Below, piece by piece: positions 30,701 to 38,655 of a DNA stretch of 64,000 nucleotides. Each line of letters begins with the position of its first letter. The first letter of the stretch is position 1. The stretch is from NCBI RefSeq assembly GCF_000717185.1, contig NZ_JNYE01000051.1:1-64000 (forward strand), in the 5' to 3' direction. Source of the stretch: Kitasatospora phosalacinea (GTDB taxonomy: Bacteria > Actinomycetota > Actinomycetes > Streptomycetales > Streptomycetaceae). The notes under the pieces were generated by a model. It had not been told where the DNA came from and searched no databases. It was given only the letters and a program-made list of their open reading frames with translations. The position numbers and the translations under genes are program-made.

Positions 30701-31584
30701 GCCTCGGTGGGGCCGTAGGTGTTCCACACCTCGCGGCCCTCGGTGACCAGGCGTTCGGCGAGTTCGGGCGGGCAGGCCTCGCCGCCGAAGATCAGCAGCC
30801 GGACCTCGTTCAGCGCCTCGGCGGGCCACAGCGCGGCCAGGGTCGGGACGGTGGAGATGACGGTGATCTCCTGCTCGGCCAGCCACGGGCCGAGGTCGGC
30901 GCCGGAGCGGACCTGGGCGCGCGGGACGGGCACCAGGCAGGCGCCGTGCCGCCAGGCCAGCCACATCTCCTCGCAGGAGGCGTCGAAGGCCACCGACAGT
31001 CCGGCCATCACCCGGTCGCCGGGCCCGATCGGCTCGTCCCGGAGGAACATCGCGGCCTCGGCGTCGACGAACGCGGCGGCGCTGCGGTGCGTGACGGCGA
31101 CGCCCTTGGGCCTGCCGGTGGAGCCGGAGGTGAAGATGATCCAGGCGTCCTGCTCGGGCCCGGGCGCCCGGGCGTCGTGGCCGGAGGGCTTGACCCGGTC
31201 GAGGGCGTACCCGGCGCCGATCACGGCGTTGACGTCGGCCTCGCCGAAGACCAGCTCGGCCCGCTCGTCCGGGTCCTCGAAGTCGACCGGCACGTACGCG
31301 GCGCCCGCGGCGAGCACAGCCAGGACCGCCACGTACAGCTGGTTGCCGCCGGAGGGGACGCGGACGCCGACCCGGTCGCCGAGGCCGACGCCCGCCCTGG
31401 CCAGGTGCCGCCGGACCTGCTCGACCTCGGTGAGCAGCGCCGCGTAGCTGAGCGTCTCGCGCCCGTCGTCCAGCGCCGGCTCCTGCGGGTGGGCGGCGGC
31501 GGTGGCCGCGAGCACGTCGACCAGGGTGCGCGGGGCGGGCGCGGACCGGGCGCGGAACAGTGCGGTGGCGGGGGCGGTGGTCAT
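27769..31584 (-). CDS. Pls/PosA-family non-ribosomal peptide synthetase (poly-amino-acid synthetase)
   Basis: 1271 residues. Adenylation domain at about 20-505: WIIFTSGSTGRPKGVAVTH, AFDASCEEMW, NTYGPTEATVV, YRSGDLVR and LGRADEQIKLGGRRIELGEV. Thiolation domain at about 515-585 with DDFFAIGGGSLAAAQL (Ser532 for phosphopantetheine). Then about six membrane segments, in pairs near 615-680, 870-945 and 1105-1160, separated by left-handed beta-helix-like soluble domains (for example VGTRSTLLPGAKIGKRAEV). This is the layout of epsilon-poly-L-lysine synthetase (A-T-TM with three tandem C-like domains, about 1319 residues). There is no thioesterase or normal condensation domain. By-eye alignment to GrsA gives the ten-residue code D-A-E-S-I-G-T-V-V-K, close to published lysine codes. 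It is coupled to the M1 peptidase. Confidence 0.92.
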   Translation of the reverse strand: MTTAPATALFRARSAPAPRTLVDVLAATAAAHPQEPALDDGRETLSYAALLTEVEQVRRHLARAGVGLGDRVGVRVPSGGNQLYVAVLAVLAAGAAYVPVDFEDPDERAELVFGEADVNAVIGAGYALDRVKPSGHDARAPGPEQDAWIIFTSGSTGRPKGVAVTHRSAAAFVDAEAAMFLRDEPIGPGDRVMAGLSVAFDASCEEMWLAWRHGACLVPVPRAQVRSGADLGPWLAEQEITVISTVPTLAALWPAEALNEVRLLIFGGEACPPELAERLVTEGREVWNTYGPTEATVVACGALMSGRAPIRIGLPLDGWELAVVDGAGEVVPMGGSGQLVIGGVGLARYLDPAKDAEKYAPLESLGWERAYRSGDLVRAEPEGLVFLGRADEQIKLGGRRIELGEVDAALQALPAVSGAAAAVRTARSGNQLLVGYLVAQDGFDRDAAVARLRAELPAALVPLLATVEHLPTRTSGKVDRDALPWPLPDLEASGPTEQLYGTEAWLAEQWAQILGTPPRGAADDFFAIGGGSLAAAQLTTLLRARYPAASVLDVYQQPTLRKLARLLEKSARAEGPARTVAPVPRRAQALQLLLTLPLATLTGLRWSLALGVLGTVLHLLGDYPWAPVAPWWLLAAGAVLLYSAPGRLALAAGGARLLLRGVGPGTYPRGGSVHLRLWTAERLAEATGAVQLSGSWLIRYARALGCRVAPDVDLHALPPVTGLLRLGKGCAVENEVDLSGHWLDGDRLEIGALRIGAGAVVGTRSTLLPGAKIGKRAEVAPGSGVTGAVPTGQRWAGAPAAKTGKAERGWPKQRPPRTPGWAAAYGATGFALSLLPLLAALPALLVAGRFVHPGDGLGQALRGALTALVPATLAYGLAYAALVLAGVRLLSLGLRTGYHPLHGRTGWQAWTVSQLMDLARETLFPLYAGLITPVWLRLLGMRVGKGAEVSTVLALPSLTKVGDGAFLADDTLIAPYELGGGWVRIGRAEIGERAFLGNSGMTAPGRAVPDRGLVGVLSATPKKAKRGSSYLGMPPVKLPRAADTADLALTYEPPARLRWARGATELARIVPVLASTALAVLTAAALCALGQPLLSGLVLLAAGLAACLVSAAAKWLLVGRFRAVEHPLWSGFVWRNELADTFTEVLAVPWLVGRTAGTPLMNLWLRALGAKIGRGVWCESYWLPEADLVTLGDGVSVNRGCVLQTHLFHDRIMRLDTVELRAGATLGPGGIVLPGSTVGERSTLGPASLVMRAETVPADTRWLGNPIEAWQ

Positions 31585-31820
31585 GGCTGCAACGGTCCTC
31601 GTCCTGGGTTCCCCGGCGATCAACCGAAGGCGTCGAAAGCACGACAACCTGGGCAAGTTTACCGGTCAGGGCGGGTGGACGGCCGGAAGCGGCGGCGGCG
31701 CGGAGCCCGGTGGCGGCCGCCGGGGCAGGGCGGCTCGGGCCGACGGATCGTCAGCCCGCGCCGCTGCGGGGCAGGTTGCGGGGGTCGGGCGGGGGTTCGG
31801 GCTGACGGGTGGTCAGCTCA
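31585..31820. other. Leader/promoter region upstream of the Pls-type synthetase
   Basis: No gene found. The first 90 bp before the synthetase ATG hold its leader, with a weak GAGGAC ribosome-site candidate. An AT-richer patch (GGCAAGTTTACCGGTCAG on the plus strand near 31650-31670) is the likely promoter area, but I cannot fix -10 and -35 boxes. The rest is GC-rich spacer toward the terminator of the transporter gene upstream. Confidence 0.4.
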
Positions 31821-31842
31821 CCGGCGCGCCGCCGCGCGCCGG
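31821..31842 (-). terminator. Hairpin downstream of the KimA-like transporter gene
   Basis: Perfect 9-bp stem CCGGCGCGC and GCGCGCCGG with a CGCC loop, 53 bp past the transporter stop. Likely its terminator, separating it from the synthetase operon on the same strand. Confidence 0.5.
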
Positions 31843-31894
31843 GAGTTCACCCACTGTTCACGCCCCCGCCCCCTCGGCCCGGCCCCCGGGGCGG

Positions 31895-33967
31895 TCAGCG
31901 GCCCCGGGTCGGCTCGCCGCGGCGGACGGCGCCGGGGGCGCGGCGGGCCGGGCGGTCGGCGCGCCCGGCCGAAGTCAGCTGCCAGGGAACGGAGATGACC
32001 ATCACGCCGGGGGTGAACAGCAGGCGGCTCTTGAGCCACAGCGCGGACTGGTTGTGCAGCAGGTGCTCCCACCAGTGTCCGACCACGTACTCGGGGACGA
32101 TGACGGCCACCGCGTCGCCGGGGTGGGCGGCGGTCAGCTCCCGGACGTGCGCGACGACCGGCTTGGTGATCTCCCGGAACGGCGAGTCGAGCACCCGCAG
32201 CGGGACCTCCACCCCGCCGTCCTCCCACTGGGCGCGCAGTTCGGCGGTGGACTCGGGCTCGACGTCCACGGTGACGGCCTCCAGGGTGTCCGGGCGGAAC
32301 GCCTGCGCGTAGCCGAGGGCCCGCAGGGTGGGCCGGTGCAGCTTGGAGACCAGCACCACGGCGTGCACCTGCCGGGGGCGGGACGCCTCCTCGCCGTCCG
32401 CGACGGCCAGCTCGGCGGCGACGGCGTCGTAGTGGCGGCGGACGCCGCGCATCATCAGCCACAGCAGCACGGCGGCGACCACGGCCAGCCACGCTCCCTG
32501 CGTGAACTTGGTGATCAGCACGATGACCAGGACCAGCGCGGTGGTGACCGCGCCCAGCCCGTTGATGATCCGGGAGCGCTGGGCGGCGCCGCGCACCGCC
32601 GGGTCGCCCTCGGTGGCGAGCGTGCGGTTCCAGTGCCGGACCATGCCGATCTGGGAGAGCGTGAAGGAGGTGAACACGCCCAGGATGTACAGGTGGATCA
32701 GGCTGGTGACGTCCGCCTCGTAGAACCACAGCAGCGCCCCGGCCGCCACGGCGAGCGCGAGGATGCCGTTGGAGAAGGCCAGCCGGTCGCCGCGGGTGTG
32801 CATCTGCCGGGGCAGGTAGCGGTGCTGGGCCAGGATCGAGGCCAGCAGCGGGAAGCCGTTGAACGCGGTGTTCGCGGCCAGGATCAGCACCAGCGCGGTG
32901 ACCGCCTGGACGAAGTAGAACAGCACGCTGTCGGAGCCGCCGAAGACGCTCGCGGCCAGCTGGGCGATCACGGTCTGCTGGGTGTGGGCGTGGCAGTCCC
33001 CGGCCAGGCCGGTCAACTGGCAGGCGTCCTCGACGTAGTGCACGTGCGAGGTCAGCGCGAGCAGCGTGACGCCCGCGAACATCACCACCGCGACGACGCC
33101 CATCACCGCCATCGTCGCGGCCGCGTTGCGGGACTTCGGGGCCCGGAACGCGGGCACGCCGTTGGAGATCGCCTCGACGCCGGTCAGCGCCGTGCAGCCG
33201 GAGGCGAAGGCGCGCAGGCCCAGCATCAGCAGCCCCAGGCCCTGCAGGGCGTCCTTGCCGTCCTCGGCGGCGACGCCCAGGTGCGCGGTCGGCGCCTGCG
33301 GGCCGTCGCCGAACGCGAGCCGGACCAGGCCGGTGACCACCATCAGCAGGATGGCGCCGATGAACAGGTACGTCGGCGCGGCGAACGCCCGCCCCGACTC
33401 GCGCACCCCGCGCAGGTTCACCGCGGTCAGCAGCGCCACGAAGCCCAGCGCCAGCGCGACCCGGTGGTCGGCCAGCGAGCCGAACGCCGAGATCATGTTG
33501 TCCACGCCGGAGGCCACCGACACCGCGACCGTCATCACGTAGTCGACCAGCAGCGAGGCCGCCACCACCAGCCCCGGGTTCGCCCCGAGGTTGCGCGACA
33601 CCACCTCGTAGGAGCCGCCGCCGCTCGGGTAGGCGTGCACCACCTGCCGGTAGGAGAGCACCACCACGGCCATCAGGGCGACCACGCCTAGCCCGATCCA
33701 CGGCGTCAGGTACAGGAACGCGGTGCCGCCGACGGTGAGCACCAGCAGGATCTCGCCGGTGGCGTAGGCCACCGAGGAGAGCGGGTCGGAGGCGAAGATC
33801 GGCAGCGCCAGCCGTTTGGGCAGCAGCGTCTCGCCGAGTTCTTCGCTGCGCATGGCGCGGCCGATCACGAGGCGCTTGAGCGCCTGGGGGAGGTTGAACA
33901 CAGCACGGCAGCGTATGCGTCCCGAAAAACGGCCAATCAGCCTGTCAGACTGTCGGATTTCTGCCAT
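31895..33967 (-). CDS. APC-superfamily permease (KimA/YdaO-like potassium or amino-acid transporter)
   Basis: Up to 690 residues. After a short N-terminus comes the family opening LPKRLALPIFASDPLSSVAY, then about 12 membrane segments (for example EILLVLTVGGTAFLYLTPWI, VVALMAVVVLSYRQVVHAYP). A cytosolic C-terminal domain of about 190 residues resembles universal-stress/CPA-type regulatory domains (VHAVVLVSKLHRPTLRALGY). KimA-type proteins are high-affinity K+/H+ symporters. Actinobacterial members are mostly annotated only as APC permeases. The start is uncertain: ATG 33967 is given, but GTG 33901 (VFNLPQALKRLVIG) fits family length better. No c-di-AMP riboswitch is seen upstream. Confidence 0.85.
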   Translation of the reverse strand: MAEIRQSDRLIGRFSGRIRCRAVFNLPQALKRLVIGRAMRSEELGETLLPKRLALPIFASDPLSSVAYATGEILLVLTVGGTAFLYLTPWIGLGVVALMAVVVLSYRQVVHAYPSGGGSYEVVSRNLGANPGLVVAASLLVDYVMTVAVSVASGVDNMISAFGSLADHRVALALGFVALLTAVNLRGVRESGRAFAAPTYLFIGAILLMVVTGLVRLAFGDGPQAPTAHLGVAAEDGKDALQGLGLLMLGLRAFASGCTALTGVEAISNGVPAFRAPKSRNAAATMAVMGVVAVVMFAGVTLLALTSHVHYVEDACQLTGLAGDCHAHTQQTVIAQLAASVFGGSDSVLFYFVQAVTALVLILAANTAFNGFPLLASILAQHRYLPRQMHTRGDRLAFSNGILALAVAAGALLWFYEADVTSLIHLYILGVFTSFTLSQIGMVRHWNRTLATEGDPAVRGAAQRSRIINGLGAVTTALVLVIVLITKFTQGAWLAVVAAVLLWLMMRGVRRHYDAVAAELAVADGEEASRPRQVHAVVLVSKLHRPTLRALGYAQAFRPDTLEAVTVDVEPESTAELRAQWEDGGVEVPLRVLDSPFREITKPVVAHVRELTAAHPGDAVAVIVPEYVVGHWWEHLLHNQSALWLKSRLLFTPGVMVISVPWQLTSAGRADRPARRAPGAVRRGEPTRGR

Positions 33968-34062
33968 TTCCGCAGGCCAGAGCCGGTTTCGGCGATCAAT
34001 TCGAAGGCTCCGGGCCGGAACGGGCCTGCCGTTAAGGATTCGTCAATATCTTCGCGACGGGT

Positions 34063-34623
34063 TCACGGCCCGGCGGGCAGCCGGGCCTCGATCGCGGCCA
34101 GCGCGGCCCGGAGCGCCGCCACGTCGTCCTTGTCCGCGACCTGGTCGCCGTCCTTCAGCTCCACCAGCAGCGTCCCGCCCGGCTCCAGCACGATCAGCGA
34201 GGTCTCCTCGATCGCGTCCCCGCCCTGGTGGCGCACCGCCACGTCCAGGTCGGCGACCCGGATGCCCTGCTTCGCGATCGTCCGCCGGTCGTACGCCCCG
34301 TCCCGGGCCAGCACCGTCGGCGTCCCGTCCAGCAGCCGGTTGAACCAGTCCCAGCGGGCCGCCTGCCGCACCAGCACCCAGTCCGTGAGCAGCAGCACCG
34401 CCGCCCCGAACAGGCCGCCGGTCACCGAGTTGTCGTTCCCGATCACCGCGTTCTGCACCACGTTCGACAGCAGCAGCATGACCACCAGGTCGAAGGTGTT
34501 CAGCTGCGCCAGCCCGCGCTTGCCGATCAGCCGCAGCAGCACCAGCAGCGCCAGGTAGACCAGGACGGTGCGGATGGTCTTCTCGACGTACGGGATGCCC
34601 GCGACGAACATGGCCTGCCACAT
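34063..34623 (-). CDS. DUF421 (YetF-like) membrane protein
   Basis: 186 residues from ATG 34623. Three membrane segments occupy the first 95 residues (for example TIRTVLVYLALLVLLRLIGK, then FDLVVMLLLSNVVQNAVIG and GLFGAAVLLLTDWVLV). A small alpha/beta domain follows, with GTPTVLARDGAYDRRTIAKQ and LIVLEPGGTLLVELK, as in YetF/YdfR proteins. Function unknown. Members affect spore or envelope properties in Bacillus. The gene lies about 95 bp upstream of the KimA-like gene on the same strand and is divergent from the phosphatase fusion. Confidence 0.85.
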   Translation of the reverse strand: MWQAMFVAGIPYVEKTIRTVLVYLALLVLLRLIGKRGLAQLNTFDLVVMLLLSNVVQNAVIGNDNSVTGGLFGAAVLLLTDWVLVRQAARWDWFNRLLDGTPTVLARDGAYDRRTIAKQGIRVADLDVAVRHQGGDAIEETSLIVLEPGGTLLVELKDGDQVADKDDVAALRAALAAIEARLPAGP

Positions 34624-34762
34624 GGCGGCCACCGTAGGCGCCGGCACGACCGCCGCACCGCATCCACGCCAGCCGTCCCCCCAACGGCCCAGCGGCCGGA
34701 CGGGGCCCGCGGGCGGCGGCCCGTCCGCGGAGCTGCGCGGCCGGGTGCTTGGCAGATGCCGG

Positions 34763-34784
34763 ATAAGCGATAAATATGACTTAT
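34763..34784. promoter_or_regulatory. AT-rich inverted repeat in a divergent promoter region
   Basis: ATAAG (34763-34767) and CTTAT (34780-34784) flank CGATAAATATGA. The block GATAAGCGATAAATATGACT is the most AT-rich stretch around and lies about 80 bp before the phosphatase start, with the DUF421 gene on the other side. Promoter and/or operator by position only. Confidence 0.4.
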
Positions 34785-34859
34785 GTGACCTTTTTCCCTT
34801 CTGGTCGCTCCGGGTCTCTGGAAGCCTTGCTCCCACCCGACCTGCCGAAGGAGCCCCCC

Positions 34860-37100
34860 GTGACCGGCACCCCCCGGCGCGCCGTCCGCCTGCTGCTCGT
34901 GGCCGCCGCCTCGCTGTGCGTGCTGCTGCCGCTGCTGCGCGGCGCCACCGCCGCCGGGGCCGTCGTCGAGTTCGGGCTGGGGCGGGCGGAGGGCGCCGCG
35001 GCGCAGCTGGGTTCCGCGCTGGCGATGCTGACGGCGTTCCTGCTGGCGGGGCGGGCGGTGGACGCCTGGGGGTGGCCCCGGGTGCTGCGGTGGACGCTGG
35101 GGGCGATGGTCGTCGGCGGCGCGGTCGCGGTCACCGCCGGGCACCCCTGGACGTACCTGGCCGGGCGGACCCTGGAGGACGCCGGCTCCGCCGGGGTGCT
35201 GATCGCCGCGCTGGCGTCCGTCCCGGTGCTGAACCTGCCCGGGCGGATCACCCGGGTGGTGGGCGGGGCCGTCGCGGGCGTCGCCACCGCCTTCGTACTG
35301 GGCGCGAACATCGCGGTGCGGATCGACACGGTCGCGGGCTGGCGGCTCGGCGAGGCGGTCCTCCCGGCCGCCGCGGCGCTGCTGCTGCTCGTCTCGCTGC
35401 GCCTGCTGCCGCGCGAGCGGCTCCCCCGCTCGCGGTCCCGCGCCGCCCCGGTGTGCGGGCCCGGGATCGCGGTGGCGGCGCTGCTGGCCGTCGCGGGGCT
35501 GGAACTGGGCCCGCTGCACGACTGGTCGGACCCGCTGGTGGGCTGGCTGCTGTGCGCCTCGGTGGTGCTGTTCGCGGCCTGCCGGGCCCGGAGCGTACTG
35601 CTGGCCCGGCAGCGCCCCGAGCCGGTGCCGGCGCCGGGAGTGCCCGCCCGAGCCGCGGGCGGGGCGGTGGCGGCGGGCGCGACGCTGGGCTTCACCCAGC
35701 TCGCGCTGACCGCGGCCCTCCCCGTGGTACTGCTGCAGCGCGGCGTGACGATCGGGCACGTGACGCTGTCGATGTCCGGCTACGGGCTGGGCATGCTGGC
35801 GGCCGGACTGGCGGCCCGGTACTGGCGGCTGACCCCGCTGACCAGCGCCTCGCTGGGCCTGCCGCTGGCCGCGGTCGGCCTGGCCTCGCTGCACTTCCTG
35901 CCCGCCGGGGCCGGGCGGGCCGCACTGCTGGCGGGCGCGGTGTCGGTGCTGGTGGGCTTCGGACTGGTCGTCGTGCAGATCCCCTACCTGGCGGGCTTCC
36001 TGGCCGCGCTGCCGCGGCAGCGCCGGGCGGAGGCCTCGGCGCTGTACCCGGCGGCGATCCTGTTCGGCGGGGTGCTGGGGCAGGCCGTGCCGGGCAGCAC
36101 CGCGCTGGTGACCGGCGGGGGCGGCGCTCCGGAGCTCGGCACGGTGCTGTGGGTGGCCTGCGGCGTGGTCGCGCTGGTGTCGATGCTGCTGGGCCGCCCC
36201 GTGGTGTCGCTGGCGGTGGCCGCGGCCGCCGGGCTCCAGCACCTGCTGCTGGTCGCGCTGGCGGGCGAACGGGTCGCGAACCGTCCCGGCGCGGCCGTGG
36301 CGGCGCTGGCGGTGGGCGCGGCGATGGGCCTGGTGGCGTGGAGCCGGCGCCAGCAGTCGGAGCGGCTGGCCCGCGTCCGGGCCAGCGAGATCGCCCTCCA
36401 GCAGGCCGTCCTGCACCCGATCCCGGCGCAGCTGGGCGAACTGCGGCTGGTCGGGCACTACCAGCCCGCGACGGCGGGCACCGGCGTCGGCGGCGACTTC
36501 TTCGAGGCGGTGCGCACCCCGCACGGCACCCGGCTGCTGATCGGCGACGTCCGCGGCAAGGGCCTGCAGGCCGTGCAGACCGTCACCGACCTGCTCGGCT
36601 GCTTCCGCTCCCAGGCGCACGAGACCGCCGACCTGGGCGAGCTCGCGGCCCGGCTGGACCGGCAGCTCGCCCGGCTGGCGGCGGCCCGCGGCGACGAGGA
36701 GCTGTTCGCCACCGCCCTGTTGCTGCAGCACCGCGACGGCGGCACCCAGGTCGAGGTGGTCAACTGCGGGCACCTCGCCCCGCTGCGGATCGGCCCGGAC
36801 GGTGTGCGCACCACCCCCGTCCCGGCCCTGCTCCCGCTCGGCCTGGGCGCGCTCGGCCTCGGCCCGGCGCCCGTCCCGACCCCACTGGCCCTGCCGGGCA
36901 GCTCGGCGCTGCTGCTGCACACGGACGGGCTGAGCGAGGCCCGCAACTCCTCCGGCGAGTTCTACCCGCTGGGCGAACGGCTGTCCGCACTGCGGGCCAC
37001 CGACCCGGGCCGGCTGGTGAAGCGGCTCACCGAGGACGTCCGCGACTGGACGCACCAGCTCTCCGACGACATCGCACTGATCGCCCTCACCCGGGCGTAG
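34860..37100 (+). CDS. MFS-type membrane domain fused to SpoIIE/PP2C phosphatase
   Basis: 746 residues from GTG 34860, preceded by GAAGGAG. Residues 10-480 are 13-14 membrane helices with an MFS drug-transporter look (LGSALAMLTAFLLAGRAVDAWGWPRV, TYLAGRTLEDAGSAGVLIAAL, GATLGFTQLALTAALPVVLLQ). Residues 500-745 are a SpoIIE-type Ser/Thr phosphatase: GHYQPATAGTGVGGDFFEAV, TRLLIGDVRGKGLQA, VNCGHLAPLRI, LLLHTDGLSEARN and LSDDIALIALTRA. All the metal-binding aspartates appear present. The membrane part may sense a signal rather than transport. Related phosphatases in Streptomyces act on anti-sigma antagonists. No such gene is adjacent. Confidence 0.87.
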   Translation: MTGTPRRAVRLLLVAAASLCVLLPLLRGATAAGAVVEFGLGRAEGAAAQLGSALAMLTAFLLAGRAVDAWGWPRVLRWTLGAMVVGGAVAVTAGHPWTYLAGRTLEDAGSAGVLIAALASVPVLNLPGRITRVVGGAVAGVATAFVLGANIAVRIDTVAGWRLGEAVLPAAAALLLLVSLRLLPRERLPRSRSRAAPVCGPGIAVAALLAVAGLELGPLHDWSDPLVGWLLCASVVLFAACRARSVLLARQRPEPVPAPGVPARAAGGAVAAGATLGFTQLALTAALPVVLLQRGVTIGHVTLSMSGYGLGMLAAGLAARYWRLTPLTSASLGLPLAAVGLASLHFLPAGAGRAALLAGAVSVLVGFGLVVVQIPYLAGFLAALPRQRRAEASALYPAAILFGGVLGQAVPGSTALVTGGGGAPELGTVLWVACGVVALVSMLLGRPVVSLAVAAAAGLQHLLLVALAGERVANRPGAAVAALAVGAAMGLVAWSRRQQSERLARVRASEIALQQAVLHPIPAQLGELRLVGHYQPATAGTGVGGDFFEAVRTPHGTRLLIGDVRGKGLQAVQTVTDLLGCFRSQAHETADLGELAARLDRQLARLAAARGDEELFATALLLQHRDGGTQVEVVNCGHLAPLRIGPDGVRTTPVPALLPLGLGALGLGPAPVPTPLALPGSSALLLHTDGLSEARNSSGEFYPLGERLSALRATDPGRLVKRLTEDVRDWTHQLSDDIALIALTRA

Positions 37101-37560
37101 GCCCTGCGGGCGGCCCCTGCGGGCCCGGGACAGCAGATCGACGGGCGGGCCGAGGACGGTCTCGGCGGGTGCCCGCGGGCCCGGGCCCGGAGGGGCGGCG
37201 GGGTGGCGGGACGGCACACGGACGGGCGGGACGGGCAAGGACGGAAGACGGGAACCCGACAGGTGCCCGCGGGCCCGGGGTCGGAGCGGCGGCGGGAGGA
37301 ACCCGGGCAGCGGGAGGGGCGGGACGGCGTGGCGCGCGGACGGGTGGGACGGGGCGGGTGCCCGCACGCCCTCACCCGGGTGCAGGCCCTGCGGGCCGCC
37401 CCCTTGCCGGCCCGGGACAGCGGATCGACGGCGGGTGCCCGCGGGCCCGGGGCCGGAGGGGCGGGAGGAACCCCGGCAGCGGGAGGGCGGCACGCGGACG
37501 GGCGGGACGACGGGTGCCCGCACGTCCTCACCCGGGCGTAGGCCCTGCGGGCTGCCGCCG
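37084..37560. repeat. Degenerate GC-rich repeat array after the phosphatase gene
   Basis: The motif CCTCACCCGGGYGYAGGCCC, which includes the phosphatase stop codon, occurs near 37085, 37370 and 37527. GGTGCCCGCGGGCCCGG occurs near 37168, 37262 and 37433, and GGAACCC(G/C)GGCAGCGGGAGG near 37297 and 37467. Units of roughly 95-170 bp have been duplicated and then diverged. No open frame here has normal protein character. The rest of the gap to 37647 is the leader of the VOC gene. Confidence 0.75.
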
Positions 37561-37647
37561 CGGCGGGTTCCGGTGGCGGATCCGGGGCGGCGCCGGGAGG
37601 GTGGCTGCGGGGGACGCCCGGATGACCCGAACCGGAAAGAGCGAGAG

Positions 37648-38430
37648 ATGCCCGAAGTCACCACCCCGTACGCGACCGGCACCCCGTGCTGGGTCGATCT
37701 GATGGCGAAGGACCAGCAGGCGGCGCTGGACTTCTACCGCGACCTGCTCGGCTGGCAGGGCAAGCCCGGCCCGGCCGAGTTCGGCGGGTACGCGGTCTGC
37801 GAGCTGGACGGCCGGGCCGTCGCCGGGATCGGTCCGGCGATGGCGCCCGAGGGGATGCCGGAGCCGCCGACCGTCTGGACCAGCTACCTGGCCAGCACCG
37901 ACGCGCAGGCCACCCAGGACGCGATCGTCGCCGCGGGCGGCACGCTGATCGTCCCGACGGTGGAGGTCGGCGACCTGGGCCGGATGCTGGTCGCCGCGGA
38001 CCCGCAGGGCGCGGTGTTCGGCGTCTGGCAGCCCGGCGAGTTCTCCGGCGCCAAGGTGGTCAACGAGGCCGGGGCGCTGACCTGGAACGAACTGCACACC
38101 GGCGACGTACCGGCCGCCACCGCGTTCTACGGCGAGGCGTTCGGCATCGAGATCGAGCCGCTGGACGGCGCCGACTCGTACTGGGAGCTACGGGTCGGCG
38201 GCCGCGCGGTCGGCGGCGTCACCCTGCTCGCCAACGACCCGCCCGGCACCCCGGCGCACTGGCTGACGTACTTCGCCGTCGACGACGTGGACTCCACGGT
38301 GGACGCCCTGGTCAAGCGGGGCGGGACGGTGCTGGCGCCGCCGTTCGACATGATGGCGGGCCGGATGACGGTGGTCGCCGACCCGCAGGGCGCCCCGTTC
38401 GCGATGATCCGGCCGCAGCCGCTGGCGTAG
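37648..38430 (+). CDS. Two-domain VOC family (glyoxalase/bleomycin-resistance fold) protein
   Basis: 260 residues holding two VOC repeats. The first has CWVDLMAKDQQAALDFYRDLLGW and LVAADPQGAVFGVWQPGEF. The second has TWNELHTGDVPAATAFYGEAFG and TVVADPQGAPFAMIRPQPLA. Glutamate and histidine metal-ligand positions of glyoxalase I are only partly kept, so it may be a binding or dioxygenase-like protein. Many Streptomyces genomes carry such proteins without known substrates. It is followed by a clear terminator and stands alone. Confidence 0.88.
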   Translation: MPEVTTPYATGTPCWVDLMAKDQQAALDFYRDLLGWQGKPGPAEFGGYAVCELDGRAVAGIGPAMAPEGMPEPPTVWTSYLASTDAQATQDAIVAAGGTLIVPTVEVGDLGRMLVAADPQGAVFGVWQPGEFSGAKVVNEAGALTWNELHTGDVPAATAFYGEAFGIEIEPLDGADSYWELRVGGRAVGGVTLLANDPPGTPAHWLTYFAVDDVDSTVDALVKRGGTVLAPPFDMMAGRMTVVADPQGAPFAMIRPQPLA

Positions 38431-38443
38431 CCGCCCGCCCGAG

Positions 38444-38477
38444 CCGCCCGCCCCCGTTCCGTGCCGGGGGCGGGCGG
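38444..38477 (+). terminator. Terminator after the VOC gene
   Basis: Perfect 13-bp stem CCGCCCGCCCCCG and CGGGGGCGGGCGG with loop TTCCGTGC, 14 bp past the stop codon. Confidence 0.8.
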
Positions 38478-38655
38478 TGGCGCGTTCGGGGCAGGGCGGG
38501 GCAGGACGGGGCCGCAGGTGACCAGGAGCGGGAGGAGCGGGGCGGCGGCCGAGGCGAGGCCGGGGCGCCCCGGTGGCCGGGGCGGGGGGCGGCTGTGCCA
38601 GGATCTTCGCAGGTCACCGGGGCAGCGTCGCCCGACCGGAACGGAGAGCACAGTC

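Noticed and set aside
26440..31998. 1852-codon plus-strand frame opposite the synthetase
   Set aside because: Antisense shadow of a well-supported synthetase gene. Composition is GAGGQ-rich with no domain.
33901..34062. c-di-AMP (ydaO) riboswitch before the KimA-like gene
   Set aside because: Fewer than 100 bp separate it from the DUF421 stop, and the conserved riboswitch stems are not found.
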